A stretch of 35,862 bases of DNA from Nitrospirota bacterium (lineage in GTDB: Bacteria > Nitrospirota > Thermodesulfovibrionia > UBA6902), in assembly GCA_016213945.1 (NCBI GenBank), contig JACQZF010000068.1, positions 1-35,862 of the forward strand, in the 5' to 3' direction. Below, piece after piece: positions 17,062 to 24,128 of this stretch. Position numbers and translations under genes: made by a program. Within the stretch, counting starts at the first letter, position 1; every line of letters starts with the position of its first letter. The notes beneath the pieces are model-generated. The model had not been told where the DNA came from. It ran no database searches and was given only the letters and a program-made list of their open reading frames with translations.

Positions 17062-17726
17062 TTTTTCTTTTCCTCCTTTGTTCTGGCGATTAGCGCGCGC
17101 GGCTTCTGGCTCTTCGACCAGTCTTTTGCCTCTCTGGTTTTTTTCATATCATCGAGGCGGTTGATCTTATTCAGCCTCTCATAAATCCGCACCCAGCAGC
17201 ACTTAATATCAGGGCTGACCTCACAGTTGCCGTCGTTGGTCCCGCCGCACGGCCCGTTGAGAAGGCCTTTGGGACACGCTGTCACAGGGCAAATCCCGCC
17301 TGTCTCATCGAGTATGCATTCGCCGCACAATGAACATCTTTCATCGAATATCTGGTAGCGGGTCATGTTCGCGAGGAACAGGGTGTCATTGGATTGGTAC
17401 ACGGGCTTGTCGGGAAATATTTCAACAGCGGCCTGTGTGCCCGCGCCGCAGGACATCACTATGACAACGTCCGTTTTATCAAGATGCTCTTTAAAAGGCT
17501 TCAGTTCGACCTTTGTGCCAAGCACCTGACAGCCGGTCTTGGCCCTAAAAGTCCCTGTCACGGTCTTACCTTCCTTCTCAAGCGTTTCTTTCAGCTCTGC
17601 CAGCTCAGGTTCTCCGCCGGTGCCGCACAGAGACGCGCATTCAGAGCATCCGACAAGGAAGAAACTTTTGTAGTCCTTTATGTTCTCCATCAGGTCTTTG
17701 AATTCTCTTTTCTTAGTTGCGATCAT
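17058..17726 (-). CDS. metV: MetV-like Cys-rich partner of methylenetetrahydrofolate reductase
   Basis: A 222-aa protein of the MTHFR C-terminal/MetV type. It is unusually rich in cysteine: C27, C30, C34, C66, C93, the cluster CSLCGEC (131-137), CPVTACPKG (146-153), C160, C168, C176 and C177. These should bind zinc and iron-sulfur clusters. In acetogens MetV binds MetF and brings electrons to it. The ATG at 17726 is chosen because AAGGAG lies 6 bases upstream; an upstream in-frame GTG reaches into a repeat element. It overlaps metF by 4 bases and follows folD across a 98-bp gap holding that repeat. Confidence 0.9.
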   Translation of the reverse strand: MIATKKREFKDLMENIKDYKSFFLVGCSECASLCGTGGEPELAELKETLEKEGKTVTGTFRAKTGCQVLGTKVELKPFKEHLDKTDVVIVMSCGAGTQAAVEIFPDKPVYQSNDTLFLANMTRYQIFDERCSLCGECILDETGGICPVTACPKGLLNGPCGGTNDGNCEVSPDIKCCWVRIYERLNKINRLDDMKKTREAKDWSKSQKPRALIARTKEEKKK

Positions 17727-17743
17727 TTTGTTCTCCTTTATAT

Positions 17744-17818
17744 TCAGCCACGAATTTTCACTAATGTTCACGAATTCAGAAATTAATATTTGTGTTAATT
17801 CGTGTTATTCGTGGCTGA
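17744..17818. repeat. Dispersed inverted repeat of the CCACGAATT family between folD and metV
   Basis: TCAGCCACGAAT (17744-17755) and ATTCGTGGCTGA (17807-17818) form perfect ends. A second nested pair CACGAATT/AATTCGTG lies inside (17769-17776 with 17797-17804). The element fills most of the folD-metV gap without an evident terminator. Confidence 0.8.
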
Positions 17819-17824
17819 TTTCTA

Positions 17825-18733
17825 CTATTTCACTCCCGCATGTATTTTAGCCGATTTGACGGTGTTTTTCATAAGCATGGTGATGGTCATTGGGCCGACG
17901 CCTCCGGGCACCGGGGTAATGGCCCCGGCAATTTCCTTTGCCGCGTCAAAGTCTACGTCACCTTTTAAGATAGGGACCATCTTGCCGGTCTTCTCGCTCT
18001 TCTTTTCTCCGACACGGTTTACGCCTACGTCAATTACACATGAGCCCGGCTTGATCCATTCAGGTTTTACAAGGCCGGGAACACCGGCAGCGACGATAAG
18101 GATGTCAGCGCGTTTGCAGTGGGCTTCAAGATTTTTTGTCCCTGTGTGAACGATAGTGACAGTTGCGTTAGCGCCTTTGCCTTTCTGGAGCATGATATTG
18201 GCTATGGGTTTGCCTACGATATTCGAGCGTCCTACGACCACGACCTCTGCGCCGTTGGTATCAAAACCGGAGCGCACGATCAGCTCCTGAATTCCGGCAG
18301 GGGTACACGGAAGGAACTTTACTTCGCTGCCGCCTATCATAAGGCGGCCGACATTTACCGGATGGAAACCGTCTACGTCCTTGTCAGGGTCTATGGCATT
18401 GAGCACCTTCTTTTCATCAATGTGCTTTGGGATCGGAAGCTGTACAAGGATGCCGTGTATCTTTGGGTCCTTATTATATTTATCAATGAGATTCAGAAGG
18501 TCAGCCTCTGAGATACTGTCCGGCTGATCATCCTGGATTGAATTGAACCCGATCTCATGAGCGGTCTTTTGTTTGGCGGTAACATAGCTGATCGATGCAG
18601 GGTTTTTGCCCACCAGTATTGTGACCAGTCCCGGCACGACCCCGTGTTTTTCCTTCAACTCTGTAACTTCTTTTTTAAGCTCTTCCCGAATCTGTGCGGC
18701 GATCTCCGTCCCGCTGATTATTTTTGCAGACAT
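17825..18733 (-). CDS. folD: Bifunctional methylene-THF dehydrogenase/methenyl-THF cyclohydrolase
   Basis: Interconverts 10-formyl-, 5,10-methenyl- and 5,10-methylene-THF with NAD(P)H; in the Wood-Ljungdahl methyl branch it supplies the MetF substrate. 302 aa. The catalytic Y50-xxx-K54 pair is in SYVTAKQKTA, with LVQLPIPKHI, the DVDGFHP block, the nucleotide-binding VVGRSNIVGKP, and the closing TPVPGGVGPMT. A short insert (EKKSEKTGKMVPI) is present in the C-terminal part. The ATG has AAGGAGG about 7 bases upstream. Confidence 0.97.
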   Translation of the reverse strand: MSAKIISGTEIAAQIREELKKEVTELKEKHGVVPGLVTILVGKNPASISYVTAKQKTAHEIGFNSIQDDQPDSISEADLLNLIDKYNKDPKIHGILVQLPIPKHIDEKKVLNAIDPDKDVDGFHPVNVGRLMIGGSEVKFLPCTPAGIQELIVRSGFDTNGAEVVVVGRSNIVGKPIANIMLQKGKGANATVTIVHTGTKNLEAHCKRADILIVAAGVPGLVKPEWIKPGSCVIDVGVNRVGEKKSEKTGKMVPILKGDVDFDAAKEIAGAITPVPGGVGPMTITMLMKNTVKSAKIHAGVK

Positions 18734-18754
18734 ATAATTCCTCCTTGTATTTTT

Positions 18755-18785
18755 TGTAGGGGCGGGTTTTAAACCCGCCCCTACA
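18755..18785. repeat. GC-rich palindrome between folE and folD
   Basis: GTAGGGGCGGGTTT (18756-18769) and AAACCCGCCCCTAC (18771-18784) form an almost perfect palindrome. It lacks a T tail on the transcribed (minus) strand, so it is probably an interspersed palindromic repeat rather than a terminator. Confidence 0.75.
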
Positions 18786-18789
18786 GGTA

Positions 18790-19353
18790 TTAATCCCTTC
18801 TTTTTATTAGTTCCAGCAACTCCATTCTTGTAGATTCCTTTGTACGGAATATTCCTCTGACGGCTGATGTTATTGTGCGGGCATTCGGCTTTTTAATCCC
18901 CCTCATGGAAAGGCATAAATGTTCTGCGTCTATGATGACCATTGCGCCTTTGGGTTTTAATTTATCCATTATCATGTCGGCAAGCTGTGTGGTCAGGCGC
19001 TCCTGCACCTGCGGCCTCTTTGCGAACATCTCGACCGCCTTTGCAAGTTCGCTCAGACCGACGATCTTCCCGCCTGACGGAATGTAGGCGACATGCGCCT
19101 TTCCGATGAACGGCAGGAGATGGTGCTCACACACTGAGTAAAAGGGGATGTCCTTCAGCAGCACCATCTCATCGTGGCTCTCGCCTTCAATGGGTTTAAG
19201 AAGTTCTTCCGCCGGGGTCTCTAATCCCGCGAATATCTCCTCGTACAGTTTTGCAATGCGGGTTGGGGTGTCCTTTAATCCCGCTCTTTCAGCATCTTCG
19301 CCAATGCCTTCAAGGATCAGTCTTACACCTTTTTCAATTTTCTTTCTGTTCAT
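18790..19353 (-). CDS. folE: GTP cyclohydrolase I
   Basis: Converts GTP to 7,8-dihydroneopterin triphosphate, the entry to tetrahydrofolate synthesis. 187 aa, normal length. The zinc ligands are visible in [10 protein letters not shown] (C75, H78) and EHLCLSMRG (C147). [25 protein letters not shown] and the SAVRGIF block are typical. Its place inside a one-carbon operon suggests cofactor supply is matched to pathway demand. The ATG follows AT-rich sequence without a Shine-Dalgarno site and abuts a dispersed repeat. Confidence 0.97.
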   Translation of the reverse strand: MNRKKIEKGVRLILEGIGEDAERAGLKDTPTRIAKLYEEIFAGLETPAEELLKPIEGESHDEMVLLKDIPFYSVCEHHLLPFIGKAHVAYIPSGGKIVGLSELAKAVEMFAKRPQVQERLTTQLADMIMDKLKPKGAMVIIDAEHLCLSMRGIKKPNARTITSAVRGIFRTKESTRMELLELIKRRD

Positions 19354-19366
19354 ATCTAATTAAATT

Positions 19367-19513
19367 AAACCACGGAGGCACTGAGACACGGAGAAAGAAA
19401 TCCACAGATTTCGCAGATGACACAGATCAAGAAAAAGCTTCCCAATAAATCTGTGAGAATCTGCCTAATCTGTGGACGAATATTATTCTCTGTGCCTCCG
19501 TGTCTCTGTGGTT
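19367..19513. repeat. Nested dispersed inverted repeat (CACAGAGG family with CCACAGATT inner element, copy 2)
   Basis: The outer arms read ACCACGGAGGCACTGAG and its complement ending CTCTGTGGTT. Inside lies a second pair, CCACAGATTTCGCAGATGA (from 19402) with AATCTGCCTAATCTGTGG (to about 19475). Two repeat families are thus nested between folE and fthC. The right end touches the fthC stop codon. Confidence 0.85.
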
Positions 19514-20130
19514 CATCTCATTTTCCTGCAATCAATTGTTCTCTTCTCAGTTATTATCCTATCCATTTTCACATCGTGCTTTTCGCCGGGTATTTTAGAG
19601 GCAATCTGCTCTTCAAAGGCAAGAGCTATTAGCAAGGGTTTAGGTGTTATCGCAATTTTCTTTGCTGCCCTCTGCCCTCTGCCCTCTGCCTTCTGCCTTA
19701 ACAGCCTGTCATAATAACCGGCGCCGTATCCGAGACGGTTTCCGTTTTTATCGAAACCTGCGCCGGGAACAATCATGATATCAATATCGTCTAATTTCCT
19801 CTCGCTCATCTTCTTCATCACTGGTTCAGGAATCCCCATGTAACCCGTTTCAATTGCAGAAATATTATCTATTGCGAAAAGCCTTAACATTTTCTTTTTG
19901 CTTTCAACCTTCGGCAAGACCACATCCTTGTTTAATTTCAATGCATGCGCTATACATGCCATTGTATCTACCTCGCTCCTGAATGAAGCGTAAAACAATA
20001 TGCTCTTTGCCCTCTTGAAGTCAGCCGACGCATAAAGTCGTTTCTTTATAGCCGCCTCTTTTTCCTTCTTTTCCTGAGGCCCGATATGGTTTCTTTTTTT
20101 TAATAGTCTTTCTCTGAGGGCCTTCTTCAA
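19513..20130 (-). CDS. 5-formyltetrahydrofolate cyclo-ligase with a repeat-encoded insert
   Basis: ATP-dependent conversion of 5-formyl-THF to 5,10-methenyl-THF (MTHFS/YgfA family). 205 aa with the family blocks ILFYASFRSEVDT, VLPKV, MGIPEP, MIVPGAGFDKNGNRLGYGAGYYDRLL and ALAFEEQ. Between YYDRLL and the IALAF strand lies an extra KAEGRGQRAAKK segment encoded by five 7-base repeat units (19665-19699). This looks like a repeat expansion inside the gene in a surface loop. It starts at TTG, overlapping the cooC stop (TTGA), so coupled translation is likely. Confidence 0.92.
   Translation of the reverse strand: MKKALRERLLKKRNHIGPQEKKEKEAAIKKRLYASADFKRAKSILFYASFRSEVDTMACIAHALKLNKDVVLPKVESKKKMLRLFAIDNISAIETGYMGIPEPVMKKMSERKLDDIDIMIVPGAGFDKNGNRLGYGAGYYDRLLRQKAEGRGQRAAKKIAITPKPLLIALAFEEQIASKIPGEKHDVKMDRIITEKRTIDCRKMR
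19665..19699. repeat. Heptanucleotide tandem repeat inside the formyl-THF cyclo-ligase gene
   Basis: On the plus strand CTGCCCT occurs three times in a row, followed by CTGCCTT twice. Because the unit is 7 bases, gain or loss of one unit would shift the reading frame. Confidence 0.9.
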
Positions 20131-20900
20131 ATTGCTTTTTCCAGATTGCCCTTGATAGCTTTCGCTTCGTCAAGGGTCTTTTGAGACGCCTTATAAGACG
20201 GCAGGCCGTTAATATCTAATTCCATGATACTTTCATTAAAACTTATCTGGCCTATGAAATCCATGTCACTCAGGTTGTTTTTAATAAAAAGGACATCCTC
20301 TTCTTTCCTGACCTTGTTGGCGACGACAAATACTTTTTTTACACCGAGGCCCTTTGCGAGGCCTTTAACCGCAACCGCTGTCTGGATGCTCCTCTGTCCC
20401 GGCTCAACAACAACGATGAATGCGTTGACTCCCTCGGCCGTTCCCCTTGTAAAATGCTCTATACCTGCCTCCATATCAACGATGACAACCTCGTCTCTTT
20501 CTACGATAAGGTGCTTTAAGAGCCTTCTCAGTAATGCGTGTTCAGGACAATAACATCCTGATGCGGCAAATTTTGATTTACCCATCACAAGCAGGGTGAT
20601 ATTGTTGATTTTATGGCCGAAGCCTTCGGGGATGTCATCCACCCTTGGATTGATCTTGAATATGCCCCCGCCGGTCCCAGGCTTTGCGCCGGTCCTTTCC
20701 TCAATTAACTCCGCTATCTCGGCAATGGGCCTTATCTTTTCTATTTCATTCCGTGAGATGCCGAGTGCTGATGCAAAGTTCGCGTCGGGGTCCGCGTCAA
20801 CCGCAATCACTTTTTTCCCTTCAGATGAATATAAATGACTTAACAGGGCGGAGACAGTGGTCTTTCCAACTCCGCCTTTTCCTGTAATTGCGATTTTCAT
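20127..20900 (-). CDS. cooC: CooC/AcsF-type nickel-insertion ATPase
   Basis: A 257-aa MinD/Mrp-family ATPase that matures the nickel site of CO dehydrogenase/acetyl-CoA synthase. The P-loop with signature lysine, GKGGVGKTT, is at 7-15. VDADPDAN follows at 34-41, and the CxC metal site (C116, C118 in SGCYCPEH) marks the CooC group. DMEAGIEHFTRG is the switch region. The ATG at 20900 follows GGAAGG by about 9 bases; the upstream TTG at 20918 overlaps that site and is rejected. First gene of the operon with the folate genes, which ties them to the Wood-Ljungdahl pathway. The CODH/ACS structural genes are not in the window. Confidence 0.92.
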   Translation of the reverse strand: MKIAITGKGGVGKTTVSALLSHLYSSEGKKVIAVDADPDANFASALGISRNEIEKIRPIAEIAELIEERTGAKPGTGGGIFKINPRVDDIPEGFGHKINNITLLVMGKSKFAASGCYCPEHALLRRLLKHLIVERDEVVIVDMEAGIEHFTRGTAEGVNAFIVVVEPGQRSIQTAVAVKGLAKGLGVKKVFVVANKVRKEEDVLFIKNNLSDMDFIGQISFNESIMELDINGLPSYKASQKTLDEAKAIKGNLEKAI

Positions 20901-20956
20901 GTGAAATTTACCTTCCAATCATCAGGAGCGTTTTGTATGATATCAAACAAGTAAAA

Positions 20957-21019
20957 GAGCAAATGTCTTTTTCATGGATTTGCTCCAAAAGAGTAAAAAT
21001 ACTACCATGTTAACATGGT
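20957..21019. promoter_or_regulatory. Inverted repeats in the cooC / diguanylate cyclase divergent region
   Basis: ACCATGTTAACATGGT (21004-21019) is a perfect 16-base palindrome followed by T residues. GAGCAAAT (20957-20964) with ATTTGCTC (20978-20985) forms an 8-bp stem. Either could be an operator controlling the one-carbon operon or the cyclase; the first could also fold as a short terminator. Confidence 0.4.
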
Positions 21020-21032
21020 TTTTGTCAAAAAT

Positions 21033-21061
21033 TTGCTATAAGTTTATGGAGGTTTTATACT
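21033..21061 (+). promoter_or_regulatory. Putative sigma-70 promoter of the diguanylate cyclase
   Basis: TTGCTA (21033-21038), 17-base spacer, TATACT (21056-21061). The start would fall near 21068, giving a leader of about 36 nt. Confidence 0.5.
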
Positions 21062-21103
21062 TTAATTAAAGGTTTTCATAAAAAGGGACGAATAACGATA
21101 GTG

Positions 21104-22756
21104 ATGACAATATATCTAAAATCAAAGTTCAATATTGATGAGACAAAGGGAAGATTTAACCTGCGAAGGTACTTTTCTGTTTTTAGTTTCGGGGTCATTA
21201 TCCTTTTAACAATAGTCTTGAGCGCCCTCGTTTACTGGAACCAGCGGGACTCACTGGTTGAATATTCAATATCATCAGCCGTGACTTTTGCTCAGCAACT
21301 GAATACCCGCATGCATGAAAAATTTATTCATACGGATTTGGTAAAAGGCAATAACCTGCGGATAGATAAAGACTCGCCGGTGCACTTACAGCTTGATGAT
21401 ATTGCGGAAACATTCTTAGAGGATTATGTTGATATCAAGAAGATCAAGATGTTTAATCTTGAAGGGAAAGTTGTTTATTCAACAGAACACGAAGACATCG
21501 GGCTTGTCAGCAATAGTGAGATCATGAAAAAGGCCTTAAGCGGCATTACAGCTTCGAAATTGACAAAGCGCGACACGCCATTTAAGGAAGATTCATCAAA
21601 CAGGGGGAAAAAATTCAACATAGACGTACTTGAAATATATGTCCCCATTTACAGAGACTTAAATACCTCTTCACAGGAAGAAATTATCGGGGCGTTTGAA
21701 CTTTATAAGGATGTGAGCCCCCTTTTCAGTTTGATGAGGGAGCAGTTTTACAAGGTGCCTTTACTGCTTATTATTTCCATGGGGTTACTTTATATGTTCC
21801 TGCAGATAATAATTAAGAAAGCCAACACTATAATCAACAGACAGCATGAAGAAATGGATTTACACAACGCAGAACTTGAGGAGGCACAGAAAAGGATAAA
21901 GGTGGCGATAGATGAAGTCGTTGAGAATGGAAGTTTTCATGTCAGGCTTCAGTGCGACAACCTTTTAAAATGCTGGGAGGTCAAAAATTGCGGACAGGTC
22001 AAATGTCCCAGTTATAAATCCGAGAACCTCAGATGCTGGCAGGTGTCAGGCACTTTCTGCGGGGGCAAGGTGCAGGGTTATTTCGCCAACAAATACGGTG
22101 ATTGCAGGAAATGCGATATCTTTAAGAACGCGTTTAAAGACAGGATCAGCATGATCGGCGAAAGCTTCAATAACATGATGGTGCTCCTTGAAAGCAAGCA
22201 CCAGGAATTGCAGAAATTAAATGAGCGGCTGAAAATCCTTATTGATACCGACCCGTTAACGGAAATAGGAAACCGCAGAAGCTTCCAGAAAAGGATGGAA
22301 AATGTCCACCTGCTGTCAGTCAGATACAATCACCCCTACAGCATCATTATTTGCGATGTTGATAATTTCAAATCGTATAATGATACACACGGCCATCAGA
22401 AGGGCGATTATGCCCTTATCTCAATAGCTAATGCCATGAAGGCCTCACTCAGAAGGACTGACGAGATATTCAGGTGGGGCGGTGAAGAATTTATTATAAT
22501 CCTGCCCGAGCAGAATCTGGCATCCTCTTTAACAGTTGCAGAGAATCTCAGGGCGCAGGTTGAGTCGATCGGGATCCCGCATCACTGCTGTGCTTTAAAA
22601 ATATTAACTGTCAGCGTCGGAGTTGCCTGCAATATTGCAGAGAATGTTAAATACATTTCATGGGAGAGCGTAATCAAACAGGCTGATGACGAGCTTTACA
22701 AGGCAAAGGCATCCGGGAAGAACTGTGTATCCCCCGCAGCAAATATAAAAAATTAA
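21104..22756 (+). CDS. Membrane diguanylate cyclase with a two-CW module
   Basis: About 550 aa. TM1 (about 27-47), an extracytoplasmic sensor region (about 48-218), TM2 (about 219-240), a coiled coil, a two-CW module (about 285-345: CWEVKNCG, CPSY, CWQVSGTFCGGKVQG, C..C) and a GGDEF domain (about 385-545). The active-site motif is GGEEF, with the DPLTEIGNRR opening and an RxxD (RRTD) inhibitory site five residues before GGEEF, so it should make c-di-GMP under product inhibition. The two-CW module between membrane and catalytic domain suggests a redox or metal input (inference). GTG at 21101 directly precedes the chosen ATG; the ribosome site is weak. Confidence 0.92.
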   Translation: MTIYLKSKFNIDETKGRFNLRRYFSVFSFGVIILLTIVLSALVYWNQRDSLVEYSISSAVTFAQQLNTRMHEKFIHTDLVKGNNLRIDKDSPVHLQLDDIAETFLEDYVDIKKIKMFNLEGKVVYSTEHEDIGLVSNSEIMKKALSGITASKLTKRDTPFKEDSSNRGKKFNIDVLEIYVPIYRDLNTSSQEEIIGAFELYKDVSPLFSLMREQFYKVPLLLIISMGLLYMFLQIIIKKANTIINRQHEEMDLHNAELEEAQKRIKVAIDEVVENGSFHVRLQCDNLLKCWEVKNCGQVKCPSYKSENLRCWQVSGTFCGGKVQGYFANKYGDCRKCDIFKNAFKDRISMIGESFNNMMVLLESKHQELQKLNERLKILIDTDPLTEIGNRRSFQKRMENVHLLSVRYNHPYSIIICDVDNFKSYNDTHGHQKGDYALISIANAMKASLRRTDEIFRWGGEEFIIILPEQNLASSLTVAENLRAQVESIGIPHHCCALKILTVSVGVACNIAENVKYISWESVIKQADDELYKAKASGKNCVSPAANIKN

Positions 22757-22807
22757 CCTCTCTACTCATTCTGTTTAATTCCAGTAACTACTGTTTACAA
22801 CGTTGCA

Positions 22808-22826
22808 GGGTTTGATAATCAAACCC
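22808..22826. repeat. Short palindrome upstream of the DUF401 gene
   Basis: GGGTTTGAT and ATCAAACCC flank a single central base. It may end diguanylate cyclase transcription weakly or be an interspersed palindrome; no T-run follows. Confidence 0.45.
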
Positions 22827-22864
22827 CTATGTGGCAGGCTCCGGAATGATACAAAGAGCTGTTG

Positions 22865-22870
22865 TATAAT
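22865..22870 (+). promoter_or_regulatory. Consensus -10 box placing transcription start on the DUF401 ATG
   Basis: TATAAT at 22865-22870 ends 7 bases before the A of the ATG at 22877. No good -35 box and no Shine-Dalgarno site are visible. Confidence 0.4.
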
Positions 22871-22876
22871 TAACGG

Positions 22877-24079
22877 ATGATCGACATCCTCAAGATCCTG
22901 TCAGTGCTTGCTATTATGGTGTTTCTCCTGAAAAGGCGGTGGAACCTCGGATTGGTAATGGTCCTCTCATCCGTTATCCTCGCCTTCTTTTATTTGCTTG
23001 CGCCGCTCGATTTCCTGAAGGCCTTTTATTCCGGGTCAACGGACAAAACAACCATCAGCCTGATCGCGGCCCTTCTCCTCATAAGGATTTTTGAGAATGT
23101 CATGAGGAAGAACGGAATCATGCAGCAGATGATGGATTCATTCAGGGGAGTTGTCATGGACAGGCGGATACTGATGGCGTCAATGCCAGCGCTTATCGGG
23201 CTTTTGCCCTCAATGGGAGGGGCGCTCTTTTCCGCGCCCATGGTGGACGAGGCGTCAAAAAGCATCGACATCTCCCAGGAAAAAAAGGCATTCGTAAATT
23301 ATGTGTTCAGGCATCCCTGGGAATTTATACTACCTCTTTACCCCGGTGTGATCCTCGCGTCCGCCATTACTTCGTATTCTCTGAGAGAGTTAATGCTTGC
23401 CAATCTGCCGTATGCCCTGTGCCTTGTGATCGGAGGGACTGTCTGGGGATTGAGAGGCATTGGGATGCAGAGAGAGGGTTTCAAGAAAATATCCGGGCCC
23501 GGGCTGATGAGCTTTCTTCCCTTAGCGATCATTTTGATTATGGTAATAGCTTTTCATCTGAATTTATCGATCTGCCTCAGTGCGGTGATTATCGGCATGT
23601 TTGTTGTGTTCCGGTATACCATGAAAAATATTTTCCAGAGTTTGAGGGAAGGTTTTTCATGGGAGATCGTGTTGATCATACTCGGAGCGATGACCTTCAA
23701 GGCGGTGCTCAATTATTCAGGGGCGGTAGCAAACATAAGTAAATTTTTCGTTGAAGAGGGTATTCCCGTATTGCCGGCGCTTTTTTTCCTGCCGTTCATT
23801 TACGGCCTGCTCACAGGGCTCACTGTCGGTTTTGTAGGAAGCACATTTCCGATTATATTAGGGCTTGAGAATGCGCATCACATCGGCGCTATTTCCTTTG
23901 CATTTGCCTCAGGATATGTAGGAGTGCTTTTATCCCCGGTCCATCTCTGCCTTGTTTTGACAAGGGAATATTTCAAGGCCGCAATGAACGGCATTTACAG
24001 AAAGACCATAAAGGTGTGTATATTGATCATGCTTGCCGCTCTGGCAGAGTATCTTATTTCAAGCCGTTACTGGCAATGA
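22877..24079 (+). CDS. DUF401-family membrane permease
   Basis: A 400-aa hydrophobic protein with about ten membrane segments. It matches my memory of the DUF401 family, distant relatives of the gluconate/citrate-type ion transporters: LLPSMGGALFSAPMVDEA, a RHPWEFILPLYPG block and the GFVGSTFPIILG loop. The substrate is unknown, probably an organic anion. The re-entrant GLLPSMGGALFS and GLTVGFVGSTFPI loops look like the two inverted transport hairpins. No transport partner is adjacent. Confidence 0.85.
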   Translation: MIDILKILSVLAIMVFLLKRRWNLGLVMVLSSVILAFFYLLAPLDFLKAFYSGSTDKTTISLIAALLLIRIFENVMRKNGIMQQMMDSFRGVVMDRRILMASMPALIGLLPSMGGALFSAPMVDEASKSIDISQEKKAFVNYVFRHPWEFILPLYPGVILASAITSYSLRELMLANLPYALCLVIGGTVWGLRGIGMQREGFKKISGPGLMSFLPLAIILIMVIAFHLNLSICLSAVIIGMFVVFRYTMKNIFQSLREGFSWEIVLIILGAMTFKAVLNYSGAVANISKFFVEEGIPVLPALFFLPFIYGLLTGLTVGFVGSTFPIILGLENAHHIGAISFAFASGYVGVLLSPVHLCLVLTREYFKAAMNGIYRKTIKVCILIMLAALAEYLISSRYWQ

Positions 24080-24128
24080 TATGGCTGCTGAGTTTGACTT
24101 GTAGTGATTTGTCAAATTAAACTTACAT

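Noticed and set aside
18755-18785. Terminator of folE
   Set aside because: The transcribed (minus) strand has A residues rather than T after the stem, and the genes on both sides appear to be one operon.
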